Position numbers and translations under genes: made by a program
Notes under the pieces: model-generated
What the model was told of the DNA's origin: nothing
The model's input: the letters and a program-made list of their open reading frames with translations, nothing else
Databases searched by the model: none
In this document: positions 26,032-35,326 of the stretch, piece after piece
How positions within the stretch are numbered: position 1 is the first letter of the stretch
Layout: each line of letters starts with the position of its first letter
From: Nitrospira sp. MA-1
GTDB taxonomy: Bacteria; Nitrospirota; Nitrospiria; Nitrospirales; UBA8639
DNA length: 64,000 nt
Assembly: GCA_032139905.1 (NCBI GenBank)
Contig: JAQJDB010000007.1
Span: forward strand, 992,001-1,056,000
Direction of reading: 5' to 3'

Positions 26032-27522
26032 ATGGCCCGGCAACGAGTCACCGCTCAAGACCTCTATAACTACACCAAGTGTCTGCATCGCGTATATCTG
26101 GATAGCAACGGCGATCCTTCGGAAAAATCCGAAGTCAGCTCATTTGTGAAGCTGTTGTGGGAAGTGGGGTTACAGACTGAACGGGACTATATTACTTCGC
26201 TCGGCGATCAGGAGATTGTAGACCTGCAGGATTTTTCGGTAGAGCCGGCATTCCAGGAAACCCTGTTGGCCATGGAGCATGGGGCTGCCGTTATTTATCA
26301 AGGCTGTCTGATCCATGAACAATTTGTGGGGCGACCGGATTTGTTGGTGCAACGGGAGGACGGATCTTCTCGTTTTGGGACCTTTCTTTATGAGCCGATC
26401 GATATCAAAGCTGGGAAGGGCTGGGAAGAGGCGGAGGGCAAAAAACGAAAATTTAAAGAACATTACGCCTTTCAGATTTTGTTTTATCGGCTGTTACTTG
26501 AGAAAATTCAGGGAACCGTTCAATGGGGTGGTCGAATTATTAATGTGGACAAACAGCTTGAAGAATTTGATCCGGCTCCATTTGAAGAACGGTTTAACCA
26601 GGCTATGCAGGAGGTTCAGCAACTGGTCTCCGGGGAAGAGACTTCGGAACCGGTGCTGGGAAGTCACTGTACCATGTGCGGATGGTTTAGCCGATGTTAC
26701 CGCTGGGTGAAAGATAAATCCGATCCTACCGGTCTGTTTTTTGTGGGCAAACAAAAATTTGCGCTCAGAGAGCAGGGGCTTCGGACGATTCAAGATATTG
26801 CGCAAATGGATGTGCAAACTTATCTCAAGCCGCCTCATAAGATTGCGCGAATGGGAAAAGTCTCTCTGACCAGGATGAAAGAGCGGGCTCAGGTCCTGGT
26901 AGAGGGAAAGCCGAGGATCCGCTCAGGCTATACCTTTCCGGATGTTGATCGGGAGATCTATTTTGATATTGAAGATGACCCGACCCGTGGCGTCACCTAT
27001 TTGTTCGGAATGGTCATTCAGGATGGAAAGAGCCCCGCTCACTTTACGTATTTTCTGGCTAAAACCCCTGAAGACGAAGAGCAGACGGTCAGGGACTTCT
27101 GGCAATTTATTCAATCGACGGATCGGGCTGTCTATTATGTGTATTCTCATAAGGAACGATCCACGCTGAAACGTCTGATGGAAAAGTATGATCTGGATGC
27201 CGAAACCTTTGAAAAGTATAAGGCCTGTGAATTTGATTTGTATCAAGACCTCATTGTGGAATATTCTGACTGGCCGACATTTTCATATGGGATTAAGCAT
27301 ATTGCCAAGTTTATCGGGTTTCAGTGGAGGGACCTAGACCCGTCCGGAGCCAATTCCATCGCCTGGTATAACGATTATTTGGCGAATCCGACAAATGAAG
27401 CATTGATAAATAGAATTTTGGAATATAACGAGGATGATTGCTATGCCATGGCAGCCATCACCCGATATTTTGAGCATCATGCCCACAAGACTCAGGGTAT
27501 GGCTGAAGGACAGGCACACTGA
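26032..27522 (+). CDS. TM0106-type RecB-like nuclease with RNase H-like domain
   Basis: 496-residue predicted nuclease of the TM0106/RecB-like family. N-terminal part (about 1-235) has the PD-(D/E)XK layout: TAQDLYNYTKCLHRVYLD at the start, GRPDLLVQ near 102-109, and EPIDIKAGKG near 122-131 as the catalytic D-x-K element. CTMCGWFSRC near 210-219, with C19, could hold a metal or Fe-S cluster. The C-terminal domain (about 300-485) is the RNase_H_2 exonuclease-like fold: YFDIEDDP near 306, then YNEDDCYAM near 466. Such proteins probably act in DNA repair or RNA processing; the substrate is unknown. It ends 25 bp before phoB and may share its transcript. Confidence 0.82.
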   Translation: MARQRVTAQDLYNYTKCLHRVYLDSNGDPSEKSEVSSFVKLLWEVGLQTERDYITSLGDQEIVDLQDFSVEPAFQETLLAMEHGAAVIYQGCLIHEQFVGRPDLLVQREDGSSRFGTFLYEPIDIKAGKGWEEAEGKKRKFKEHYAFQILFYRLLLEKIQGTVQWGGRIINVDKQLEEFDPAPFEERFNQAMQEVQQLVSGEETSEPVLGSHCTMCGWFSRCYRWVKDKSDPTGLFFVGKQKFALREQGLRTIQDIAQMDVQTYLKPPHKIARMGKVSLTRMKERAQVLVEGKPRIRSGYTFPDVDREIYFDIEDDPTRGVTYLFGMVIQDGKSPAHFTYFLAKTPEDEEQTVRDFWQFIQSTDRAVYYVYSHKERSTLKRLMEKYDLDAETFEKYKACEFDLYQDLIVEYSDWPTFSYGIKHIAKFIGFQWRDLDPSGANSIAWYNDYLANPTNEALINRILEYNEDDCYAMAAITRYFEHHAHKTQGMAEGQAH

Positions 27523-27547
27523 GGAACACTGATGAGGAGAACGTCTT

Positions 27548-28240
27548 ATGGCTGCAACGGTATTAGTCGTTGATGATGAAAAGGATCTGGTGGAGTTGGT
27601 TAAGTATCACTTAGAGAAGGAAGGGCTCAAATGTCTGGAGGCGCGTGATGGGGAAACGGCCTTGCAGTTGGCGAAGGAACGCATCCCCGATCTTATGGTC
27701 CTGGATCTGATGTTGCCGGGTGTGGATGGTTTGGAGGTTTGCCGGAAGGTGAGAAAAGACCCGAAAACGTCTTCGATCGCCATCATAATGCTCACGGCGA
27801 AGGCCGAAGAAGTGGACCGGATCGTGGGTTTGGAAATGGGGGCGGATGACTATCTGGTGAAACCCTTCAGCCCGAGAGAACTCGTGGCCAGAGTGAAAGC
27901 CGTGTTGCGGCGAGGACAAGGGCAGGAGATGTCCGCCATCAAAAAAGTTGGAACATTGGAGGTGGATGAAGGAAAACATCAGGTGACGGTGGATGGAACC
28001 GTGGTGGAATTGACCGTCAAGGAGTTCGATCTGCTCTGTGCGTTGATGCGGGCGAATGGCCGGGTGTTGAACCGGGATCAAATATTAGAAACCGTTTGGG
28101 GCTATTCCAATGCGGTGGATATTGAGTCCCGGACGGTGGATGTGCATATCCGGCGACTCAGGGAAAAGTTAGGGGACGAATTGAAGCGTATTGTGACCGT
28201 TAAAGGTGTGGGGTATCGTTTTGAGTCGGGGGCTGTCTAA
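27548..28240 (+). CDS. phoB: Phosphate regulon response regulator PhoB
   Basis: OmpR-family transcription factor of 230 residues, normal length. Receiver domain 1-120 with the acidic pair D9/D10, phospho-acceptor D53 (LDLMLPG), conserved Thr in MLTAKAEE and Lys in YLVKPFSPREL. The winged-helix DNA-binding domain is about 130-228 (LTVKEFDLLCAL, SRTVDVHIRRLREKLG, VTVKGVGYRFE). GAGGAG precedes the start. Next to phoR and pst, it should activate phosphate-starvation genes through Pho boxes. Confidence 0.93.
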   Translation: MAATVLVVDDEKDLVELVKYHLEKEGLKCLEARDGETALQLAKERIPDLMVLDLMLPGVDGLEVCRKVRKDPKTSSIAIIMLTAKAEEVDRIVGLEMGADDYLVKPFSPRELVARVKAVLRRGQGQEMSAIKKVGTLEVDEGKHQVTVDGTVVELTVKEFDLLCALMRANGRVLNRDQILETVWGYSNAVDIESRTVDVHIRRLREKLGDELKRIVTVKGVGYRFESGAV

Positions 28241-28269
28241 GGCCAGTATGATGAAAGTGACCTCGATCC

Positions 28270-29652
28270 ATGCGTAATCCTTCTTTTATCCTCATGGGCT
28301 GGATGGTGGCTGGGATGGTCGGGGTTGGCGTGGGGGTCGCCCGTGCATGGCCATTCTGGGTGGTGCTGTTATTGGGGGCCGGTCTGGTAGGTGTGGCTGC
28401 CGTGATGACTCGGAATACCTGGAAGCAGACGAGAGAAAACCATGAAGACCTCATGACTGGCCTTCATCAACTTGAACAACTTAGTGGGATTGCTGAGGCG
28501 AAGGCTTCTCGTGCGTTGGAACCCGATGCATGGGGAGGCCATATTCAACGCCTGGTGGAAAACGTAAAGCAACGAATGACCCGCCTCGAGGAAGAGCGCA
28601 CGAAAATTATCGCCATCATGGAAAATTTGGTTGAAGGCGTGGTGGCCTTTGATTCCAAGGGAAAAGTGTTATTCACCAATTCCAGCGCACATCGGATATT
28701 GGGATTGGATGCGAAGGCGATTCAAGGACAGTCGGTGTGGGAAATCATCAGAAATCAAGAACTGGCAGGTCTGGTTGAAGGTTGTCAGGAATTGGCGTGG
28801 CATGAACGACGAGAGGCTGAGGTCGAATTGTATCCTCCCGTCTCCATGGTGCTAGAGGTGTATGCGCTCCCTTTTCCCATTTCCAATCAAAAGAAGGGGA
28901 GTGTGTTGGTGTTGCACGATGTCACGGAATTACGTCGATTGGAACAGGTCCGGACCGAGTTTATTGAGAACGTGTCCCATGAATTGCGCACTCCGCTCAC
29001 GGCCATTGTCGGATATTTGGAAACGCTTGTGGATGAGCCGTCTTTGGAAACTCCGAACAATCGAAAATTTGTGCACGTCGCCTACCAGCATGCGGAGCGG
29101 CTCAGCCGGTTGGTGGAAGACTTACGAAGCCTCTCGGAAATTGAATCGGGAAAAATCCTCTTGCGGTGTGAATTGGTGCCGTTGCGCGAAGTTGCCCAGG
29201 ATGTCTGTGAGATGTTTCAAAATCAACTGTCGAAAAAAAATCTGCAGATTTCCAATGAAATTGGCTTTGAAAACAGTGCCTGGGCAGATCGGGATCGGTT
29301 GATTCAGATTCTGGTGAATCTCGTGGATAATGCCATTAAATATACGCCTGCCGGAGGACTGATCTCATTTCAAGCCATGCCTTTTCGGGATCAAGAAGTC
29401 TCCTTGCAGGTCAGCGACACGGGCCAGGGTATTCCGTCGATTGACCTTCCACGCATTACCGAACGATTTTACCGGGTGGATCGAGCGCGTTCCCGTGAAG
29501 AAGGCGGGACGGGGCTTGGACTTTCTATCGTGAAACATTTACTCCAACTGCTCGGTGGTAAACTTCGCGTACAAAGTGAGCTGGGCAAAGGCACCACGAT
29601 GGAAGTGATCCTGCCGAAATCCAAGCCAACTCCCACAACTAAACCGTTATGA
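28270..29652 (+). CDS. phoR: Phosphate regulon sensor histidine kinase PhoR
   Basis: 460-residue inner-membrane kinase. Two close membrane helices at about 7-50 leave almost no periplasmic loop, as in PhoR, which senses through the Pst/PhoU complex. A PAS domain lies at about 110-215 (MENLVEGVVAFDSKGKVLF), the HisKA domain has phospho-acceptor H237 (ENVSHELRTPL), and the HATPase domain has the N box NLVDNAIKYTP and G boxes DTGQGIP and GGTGLGLSIV. It starts 29 bp after phoB. Confidence 0.92.
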   Translation: MRNPSFILMGWMVAGMVGVGVGVARAWPFWVVLLLGAGLVGVAAVMTRNTWKQTRENHEDLMTGLHQLEQLSGIAEAKASRALEPDAWGGHIQRLVENVKQRMTRLEEERTKIIAIMENLVEGVVAFDSKGKVLFTNSSAHRILGLDAKAIQGQSVWEIIRNQELAGLVEGCQELAWHERREAEVELYPPVSMVLEVYALPFPISNQKKGSVLVLHDVTELRRLEQVRTEFIENVSHELRTPLTAIVGYLETLVDEPSLETPNNRKFVHVAYQHAERLSRLVEDLRSLSEIESGKILLRCELVPLREVAQDVCEMFQNQLSKKNLQISNEIGFENSAWADRDRLIQILVNLVDNAIKYTPAGGLISFQAMPFRDQEVSLQVSDTGQGIPSIDLPRITERFYRVDRARSREEGGTGLGLSIVKHLLQLLGGKLRVQSELGKGTTMEVILPKSKPTPTTKPL

Positions 29653-29710
29653 GATCCCACATTTTCTCCCCCGTAGCCGGCTTCTTTGAATTTTTTCCCT
29701 TTTCATTCTC

Positions 29711-29740
29711 CTGAAAACTTTACACAGTTGTAACCCGAAC
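29711..29740 (+). promoter_or_regulatory. Possible Pho-box-like sequence upstream of the small unknown gene
   Basis: TTTACACAGTTGTAACCC contains TTGTAAC (29728-29734), the same heptamer found before pstS at 30167. The match to the classical CTGTCAT repeat is poor, so this is only suggested by the shared heptamer and place. Confidence 0.25.
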
Positions 29741-29849
29741 CTCATCGGGCTGCAACAGTTGATCGCTAGGATGCCATTGAATGGTTGATTAGCCTGAATA
29801 CCTCGCATGGACCTGCCTCAATATTGGATAACGACTACAGGAGGGGAGC

Positions 29850-30161
29850 ATGGCAACGAGTCACAAGGAATGGACGATCAAGAATCTTGTTGAAAGAGGA
29901 GATCGTGACATGGTCTTAGGCGTCATATCTGCCAAACAGTCCGTGACGATTGAGGAACTCTCGAATGATTTGCCCTGGATGCGGTGGGGATATCTGTTTT
30001 CCATACTTGGGGAATGCCTGCATGAAGGGTTGGTGATTTTGTGCCAAAAAGAGTTTCAATTTGAAGTCAGAGCCATCCATGCCTTGTCAAGCGGAAACGG
30101 GGAGGATGTCCTGACGGGATCATTTTCGTCAAAACCGGGAGATCGACAGATGGCCATTTAA
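29850..30161 (+). CDS. Small protein of unknown function inside the pho/pst cluster
   Basis: 103 residues with an AGGAGGGGAG ribosome site, so translation is credible. No signal peptide or membrane segment. Residues about 8-75 look like a winged-helix or similar small helical fold (NLVERGDRDMVLGVIS, SVTIEELSNDL, GYLFSILGECLHEGLVILC), with a flexible tail rich in Gly and Ser. It sits between phoR and pstS on the same strand and just upstream of a candidate Pho box, so a role in phosphate response, perhaps as a small regulator, is possible. I do not recognise the family. Confidence 0.65.
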   Translation: MATSHKEWTIKNLVERGDRDMVLGVISAKQSVTIEELSNDLPWMRWGYLFSILGECLHEGLVILCQKEFQFEVRAIHALSSGNGEDVLTGSFSSKPGDRQMAI

Positions 30162-30165
30162 CACC

Positions 30166-30187
30166 TTTGTAACATTGCCGTTACATA
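30166..30187 (+). promoter_or_regulatory. Candidate Pho box upstream of pstS
   Basis: TTGTAAC at 30167 and CCGTTAC at 30178 are 11 bases apart, the spacing of Pho-box half sites, and lie about 55-70 bases before the pstS start. Each half matches CTGTCAT only partly. Confidence 0.4.
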
Positions 30188-30238
30188 GAAGAAACCTGTT
30201 GGACCTACACTATTCATTCACATGAGGAGGTCAGTTTG

Positions 30239-31252
30239 ATGGAACACAGTCAGAATCGAAAGCAAATGTGGGTGTTGGGCATGAGCATGGGGCTGATCCT
30301 GGGTTGGAGCGCGACTACGATACTTGGGGCCTCTCATGTTTTGGCTAATGATGATATGGAAGATCCCGCCTGGGTGAATTATGCCAAGGTGAGCGGAGTG
30401 TCCGGGAATATCAATAGTATTGGCTCGGATACCTTGAATAATCTCATGACGCTGTGGGCTGAAGGATTCCGGAAACAATATCCGAATGTCAAAATTCAGA
30501 TTGAAGGGAAAGGATCCAGCACCGCTCCCCCGGCTCTTATCGAAGGGACGGCGCAGTTGGGCCCGATGTCCCGCAAGATGAAGGGAAAGGAAATTGATGC
30601 GTTTGAAGCCAAGTTCGGCTACAAGCCCACCGCCATTCCCGTTGCCGTGGATGCGTTGGCGGTCTATGTCAATAAAGACAATTCCCTTCAGGGTTTGACG
30701 ATTGGGGAGCTTGACGCGGTGTTTTCCAAAACCCGGCAACATGGATATAAGGAAAATCTTACCAGTTGGGGACAATTGGGTTTGACCGGTAGGTTTGCCG
30801 ATATGCCGATCAGTATCTATGGCCGGAATTCCGCCTCGGGGACTTATGGATTTTTCAAAGATGTGGTGCTGGAGAATGGTGATTATAAAGATGAAGTGAA
30901 GGAACAGCCCGGTTCGGCTTCTGTCGTGCAAGGCGTGACCGAAGATCAAGCCGGCATCGGGTATAGCGGTATCGGGTATCGCACATCGGGGGTTCATGCC
31001 CTTCCTCTGGCGATGAAGGCTGGTCAACCGTTTGTAGAGGCCACCTATGAAAATTCCACCAGCGGGAAGTACCCCTTGTCACGATATTTGTTTGTGTATG
31101 TGAACAAAACACCTAATCAACCGTTGTCTCCCATTGTTCGGGAATTCTTGAAATATGTCTATAGCCGGGAAGGGCAGAAGGTCGTCATTAAAGATGGCTA
31201 TTTCCCCATCTCAGAGAAAATCATTGGGAAACAGTCAGAGCACCTTAAGTAG
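30239..31252 (+). CDS. pstS: Phosphate ABC transporter substrate-binding protein PstS
   Basis: Periplasmic high-affinity phosphate-binding protein, 337 residues. ATG 30239 lies eight bases after GAGGAGG (30224-30230); a TTG immediately before is less likely. Signal peptide about 1-36. Phosphate-contact motifs: GSDTLNNLM near 61, GKGSSTAPPALIEG near 89-102 and GRNSASGTYGFF near 199-210. C-terminal REFLKYVYSREGQ is typical of PstS. First gene of pstSCAB-phoU and preceded by a candidate Pho box. Confidence 0.93.
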   Translation: MEHSQNRKQMWVLGMSMGLILGWSATTILGASHVLANDDMEDPAWVNYAKVSGVSGNINSIGSDTLNNLMTLWAEGFRKQYPNVKIQIEGKGSSTAPPALIEGTAQLGPMSRKMKGKEIDAFEAKFGYKPTAIPVAVDALAVYVNKDNSLQGLTIGELDAVFSKTRQHGYKENLTSWGQLGLTGRFADMPISIYGRNSASGTYGFFKDVVLENGDYKDEVKEQPGSASVVQGVTEDQAGIGYSGIGYRTSGVHALPLAMKAGQPFVEATYENSTSGKYPLSRYLFVYVNKTPNQPLSPIVREFLKYVYSREGQKVVIKDGYFPISEKIIGKQSEHLK

Positions 31253-31364
31253 GAATTCCTTGATGACCCTCCCTACCGTTTTCCATAGAAACCCTTTGGA
31301 GAGCGGTTGGGTGTTCTGATCTCATCTTCTGCTTCTTTTTCACTTTTGCCGAACTCAAACCCTC

Positions 31365-33674
31365 ATGCCACCTTTATCTTCCTCTTCTTCTTCGGGTGCG
31401 CTAGTTCCTCATAAAAATTCGTTAGCCGGTGGTTCTCGCGTTGCCGCTCAAAGGCGGATTCGTCATTTGCTGGATTATGTGGCGAAGTATGTCGTTGGGG
31501 CGGGAGGCCTGGCGACCATTGTCAGTATTCTAGGAATTTTTGTGTACCTGGTTTGGGAAGTGATTCCTCTGTTTCAACCCGCGACCGTCACTCCGGAGCT
31601 GACGGTGCCTATGCCGGTCAAAGCGATTCAATCCTCCAACGTGGCGCAGGCGATGGTGGGGATTGATGAATATCGGGAAGTCCCGTTTGTTCTCAAAGGG
31701 AAATATCTTCAATTTCTTTTCTTACCCGATGGTGCCGCCATTCCTGATGTGGGAGGGCAATTGTCGATTGACGGTGATCCGACGTCTGTCGTGCGAATGG
31801 GTTTGAAAGGCCATAGCCTGAGTATCGGGACAGACCAGGGACTCGTCTATCCGGTCAACATCCTTTTTCAATCTGATTTCCAAGGGGACAGACGGACCAT
31901 TATCCCGAGCGTAAAGGTCAAGGAACCTGTTCGGGTGGTTCCTGACGGAATGGGTATTGTCCTTCATGCCCATGTCAAGCGGAGTGATGAATTTCAAACC
32001 GTGGTGGCTCTCACCGGAGGCGGGGAACTCTGGGTGACCCGGATTGAGGAACCAGGGGATTTTTCATTTTCGGATGAGGTCATTATGGAAACCAACCGGC
32101 TCATCCTACCACCGAAGTTTCATCTGACAACGTTGGCATTGGATAGTGCGGGAAAACGATTGGTGGCCGGGACGAGGGATGGCTATCTCCTTACATGGGA
32201 ATGGCGGGGACAGGGATTTGATGCCATGCCTCAATCCGTGCCTGTTGGGGCGGCCGGGGATGCCGTGACTGTTCTGTCATATCTGTTAGGCGAACGAACG
32301 TTGGTGGTTGGCACCACCTCCGGAAGCGTGAGTACGTGGGCGTTTTCAGCTGATCAATCGGGTCCATCCGGCAGATTCCTGAGAAAAGTTCATACTTTCA
32401 CTCCCCATGCCAGGGCGGTGACGAGTCTCTCGGTGTCCCAACGTGATAAGGGATTTTTAACAGCCGACAATCAGGGAACGATGTTCCTGCATTATTCCAC
32501 GACGGGAGAAACGATTTTGGACATTCCAGGGAAGGGAAATGCCCTCGAATCGTTACGTTATGCCCCAAAGGCCGATGGTCTGGTGTGGTTGGGTGAGGAT
32601 GGCACGCTTCAGACGTATGCCATTGATAATCCACATCCGGAGATCACGTTCAAATCCTTATTTTTTCCTGTGACCTATGAAGGTTATGACCATCCGGAAA
32701 TGATTTGGCAATCTTCCAGCGGATCGGATGAGTTTGAACCGAAATTGGGCCTCATTCCGCTCATGTTTGGCACATTGAAGGGGACGTTATATGCCATGGT
32801 GTTGGCCATACCTCTTGCGGTCATGGGGGCCATTTATACGGCGATGTTCATGCACCCTCACCTTCGCTCCGTTGTTAAGCCGTCCTTGGAGTTGATGGCT
32901 GCCCTGCCGTCGGTGGTGTTGGGATTTCTCGCGGGTCTCTGGTTTGCCCCTCTCTTAGAGAAAATTTTTCCTGCGGTGGTTGCCATCGTGGGATTTCTTC
33001 CTGTGGTGATTGCGGCCTGTTGTCTCATCTGGCAATTCCTCCCAATTCGGGTGAGACGATTGGAGGTGTATGGACTTGATCTGATGGTCATGATGATTGC
33101 CATTGTTCTCACCGTGGGTGCCTGTTTGATGGCCAATCAGGCGATTGAGGGTTGGATATTTGGAGGAAACTTTAAACAGTGGTTGGCGCAGAATTTGGGC
33201 TTAACCTATGATCAGCGAAATGCCATTGTCATTAGTTTTGCGATGGGTTTTGCGGTGATTCCGATTATTTTCAGTATTGCTGAAGATGCCATTGCCAATG
33301 TCCCCCGACAACTTGTTGCCGGATCGCTGGCCCTGGGAGCGACGCGGTGGCAAACCTTAACCCGGTTAGTCCTTATTTCGGCCAGTCCGGGCATCTTCTC
33401 GGCCTTGATGATTGGATTCGGGCGTGCCATAGGGGAAACGATGATTGTGCTGATGGCCACGGGAAATACTCCGATCATGGATTGGAGTATGTTTAATGGA
33501 TTTCGTACGCTCTCGGCCAATATTGCGGTAGAAATGCCTGAAGCTCCTCATGGCGGGACGTTGTATCGTGTGTTATTTCTGTCCGGTCTGATTTTGTTCG
33601 GCTTTACATTTACCATTAATACGATTGCTGAAATCGTGCGGCAACGGCTTCGCCAAAAATATTCTCAATTTTAG
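31365..33674 (+). CDS. pstC: Phosphate ABC transporter permease PstC with large beta-propeller-like N-terminal region
   Basis: 769 residues, more than twice the usual 310. A cytoplasmic leader is followed by a membrane helix (about 45-65), then about 370 residues with WD40-like repeats (for example LALDSAGKRLVAGTRDGYLLTWEW, GERTLVVGTTSGSVSTWAF, LSVSQRDKGFLTADNQGTMF), expected in the periplasm. The permease core follows from about 465: LIPLMFGTLKGTLYAM, LELMAALPSVVLGFLAGLW, and the coupling motif VAGSLALGATRWQTLTRLVL near 650-670. Long PstC proteins of this type occur in several Gram-negative groups. The added propeller may dock PstS or sense the periplasm. The gene is 112 bp after pstS and 10 bp before pstA. 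Confidence 0.88.
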   Translation: MPPLSSSSSSGALVPHKNSLAGGSRVAAQRRIRHLLDYVAKYVVGAGGLATIVSILGIFVYLVWEVIPLFQPATVTPELTVPMPVKAIQSSNVAQAMVGIDEYREVPFVLKGKYLQFLFLPDGAAIPDVGGQLSIDGDPTSVVRMGLKGHSLSIGTDQGLVYPVNILFQSDFQGDRRTIIPSVKVKEPVRVVPDGMGIVLHAHVKRSDEFQTVVALTGGGELWVTRIEEPGDFSFSDEVIMETNRLILPPKFHLTTLALDSAGKRLVAGTRDGYLLTWEWRGQGFDAMPQSVPVGAAGDAVTVLSYLLGERTLVVGTTSGSVSTWAFSADQSGPSGRFLRKVHTFTPHARAVTSLSVSQRDKGFLTADNQGTMFLHYSTTGETILDIPGKGNALESLRYAPKADGLVWLGEDGTLQTYAIDNPHPEITFKSLFFPVTYEGYDHPEMIWQSSSGSDEFEPKLGLIPLMFGTLKGTLYAMVLAIPLAVMGAIYTAMFMHPHLRSVVKPSLELMAALPSVVLGFLAGLWFAPLLEKIFPAVVAIVGFLPVVIAACCLIWQFLPIRVRRLEVYGLDLMVMMIAIVLTVGACLMANQAIEGWIFGGNFKQWLAQNLGLTYDQRNAIVISFAMGFAVIPIIFSIAEDAIANVPRQLVAGSLALGATRWQTLTRLVLISASPGIFSALMIGFGRAIGETMIVLMATGNTPIMDWSMFNGFRTLSANIAVEMPEAPHGGTLYRVLFLSGLILFGFTFTINTIAEIVRQRLRQKYSQF

Positions 33675-33684
33675 ACGGGCAGCC

Positions 33685-35316
33685 ATGAAATTTCTTCAAC
33701 GATTTTTTGCATCAGGCACATTGTTTATCTGGTTATCAGGAGGAGCCTTAGCCTGTTCCCTGCTGCTGATCGGCGGTCTTTTGATGCTCATTTTCATCAA
33801 TGGTATGGGCTATTTTTGGCAGAAGGATCTCGTCCAGTTGACGCTCAATGATGACACCCGGGTCCTCGGGGAAATCGTAGATACCCAGCGTATTCCGGAT
33901 ACGGTTACAGCGGATTTCCCTGATGGGCAGTCTCGCATACAGCTGAAGGTGGGCAACCGGGATGTGTACGGACTGGATTTCCGGTGGGTTGATGAAGCCG
34001 ACATTGCTCAACGGGATTGGCCTAAGGATGTCATCGCCTTTGAACGACGCGAATGGGGGAATTTTTATGGTTGGGTGACTGCGGTGTGGGACGGTGACTC
34101 CCGTCTGGCTGGTGGCCGGGATATTGCGTGGGAGGTCTGGTATCCCTTCCTTGAGCAAGCCGAGTCACTTTACCAGGAGATTCATTATATTGAACGCGAT
34201 GTGATTGGCGCCATTAATGCTGACATGGAGCGTGCGCGCCTTAGTCTGAAGACCTTGGAGTTGAAGGGGGACATTTCGCAGGATTCTGCCGACTCTCTTC
34301 AACAGGATATCCAAGAACGGGAAGCGGCCTATCAGGAGCAGATCCAACGATTGGTGGGGCTGTACGAGCGATTGAACCGCTATCGGGTCACCCTCATAGA
34401 TGTCACTGGGAAGGAAAAAACATTTCCTGTTGGCGGCCTTGTGAGGGCGTGGCGTCCGAATTCCATGAGTGTGTGGGATAAAACCACGATGTATGTGGAA
34501 AATTTTTGGAATGTTCTGAGCGATGAGCCGCGGGAAGCAAATACCGAAGGCGGGATCTTTCCGGCCATATTCGGTACGGTTATGATGGTGTTGGTGATGA
34601 GTGTGGTTGTGGTCCCGTTTGGAGTCTTGGCCGCCGTGTATTTAAAAGAATATGCCAAACAAGGCCTGTTGACTCGAATGATCCGGATTGCGGTGAATAA
34701 TCTTGCGGGGGTTCCTTCAATTGTCTTCGGTGTGTTTGGTCTGGGGTTTTTTGTCTATGCAGTGGGAGGCTCAATTGATCAGTTATTCTTCTCCGCCTCG
34801 CTGCCGAATCCGACATTTGGGACAGGTGGAATGTTATGGGCTTCCCTCACCTTGGCCCTCATGACCGTGCCGGTGGTCATTGTGGCGACCGAAGAAGGCT
34901 TGTCGGCTGTTCCCAGAGAATATCGGGAGGGGTCGTTGGGGTTGGGGGCGACAAAGTTTGAATCGCTCATGCGGGTTGTTCTGCCTTGCGCCATGCCGGG
35001 AATTTTAACCGGTTTGATTCTCGCGGTCTCCCGGGCTACGGGGGAAGTAGCGCCACTGATGTTAACCGGGGTAGTCAAGCTTGCTCCGGCCCTGCCGCTT
35101 GATGGTCAATTTCCCTTTATCCATCTTGATCGAAAATTTATGCATTTGGGTTTTCATATCTATGATGTGGGATTTCAATCCCCTAATGTGGAGGCGGCCA
35201 AGCCCATGGTGTATGTCACCACCCTGGTCCTGGTTCTTGTCGTTCTCCTCCTGAATATGACGGCGATTGCACTCCGGACCCGGATGCGGAAGCGCTATGC
35301 TGGTGCTTCGGTTTAA
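33685..35316 (+). CDS. pstA: Phosphate ABC transporter permease PstA with extracytoplasmic insertion
   Basis: 543 residues from ATG 33685, 10 bp after the pstC stop; normal PstA is about 290. A membrane helix (about 12-40) is followed by some 250 residues with a beta-rich part and a long charged coiled-coil stretch (about 165-225, ERARLSLKTLELKGDIS, SLQQDIQEREAAYQEQIQRL). The permease core starts near 290 (GGIFPAIFGTVMMVLVMS) and includes the coupling loop EGSLGLGATKFESLMRVVLP near 415-435 and a C-terminal SGVVKLAP-like motif (LTGVVKLAPALP). The insertion pairs with the one in PstC, so the two likely evolved together. Confidence 0.88.
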   Translation: MKFLQRFFASGTLFIWLSGGALACSLLLIGGLLMLIFINGMGYFWQKDLVQLTLNDDTRVLGEIVDTQRIPDTVTADFPDGQSRIQLKVGNRDVYGLDFRWVDEADIAQRDWPKDVIAFERREWGNFYGWVTAVWDGDSRLAGGRDIAWEVWYPFLEQAESLYQEIHYIERDVIGAINADMERARLSLKTLELKGDISQDSADSLQQDIQEREAAYQEQIQRLVGLYERLNRYRVTLIDVTGKEKTFPVGGLVRAWRPNSMSVWDKTTMYVENFWNVLSDEPREANTEGGIFPAIFGTVMMVLVMSVVVVPFGVLAAVYLKEYAKQGLLTRMIRIAVNNLAGVPSIVFGVFGLGFFVYAVGGSIDQLFFSASLPNPTFGTGGMLWASLTLALMTVPVVIVATEEGLSAVPREYREGSLGLGATKFESLMRVVLPCAMPGILTGLILAVSRATGEVAPLMLTGVVKLAPALPLDGQFPFIHLDRKFMHLGFHIYDVGFQSPNVEAAKPMVYVTTLVLVLVVLLLNMTAIALRTRMRKRYAGASV

Positions 35317-35326
35317 ATGAGGTACA

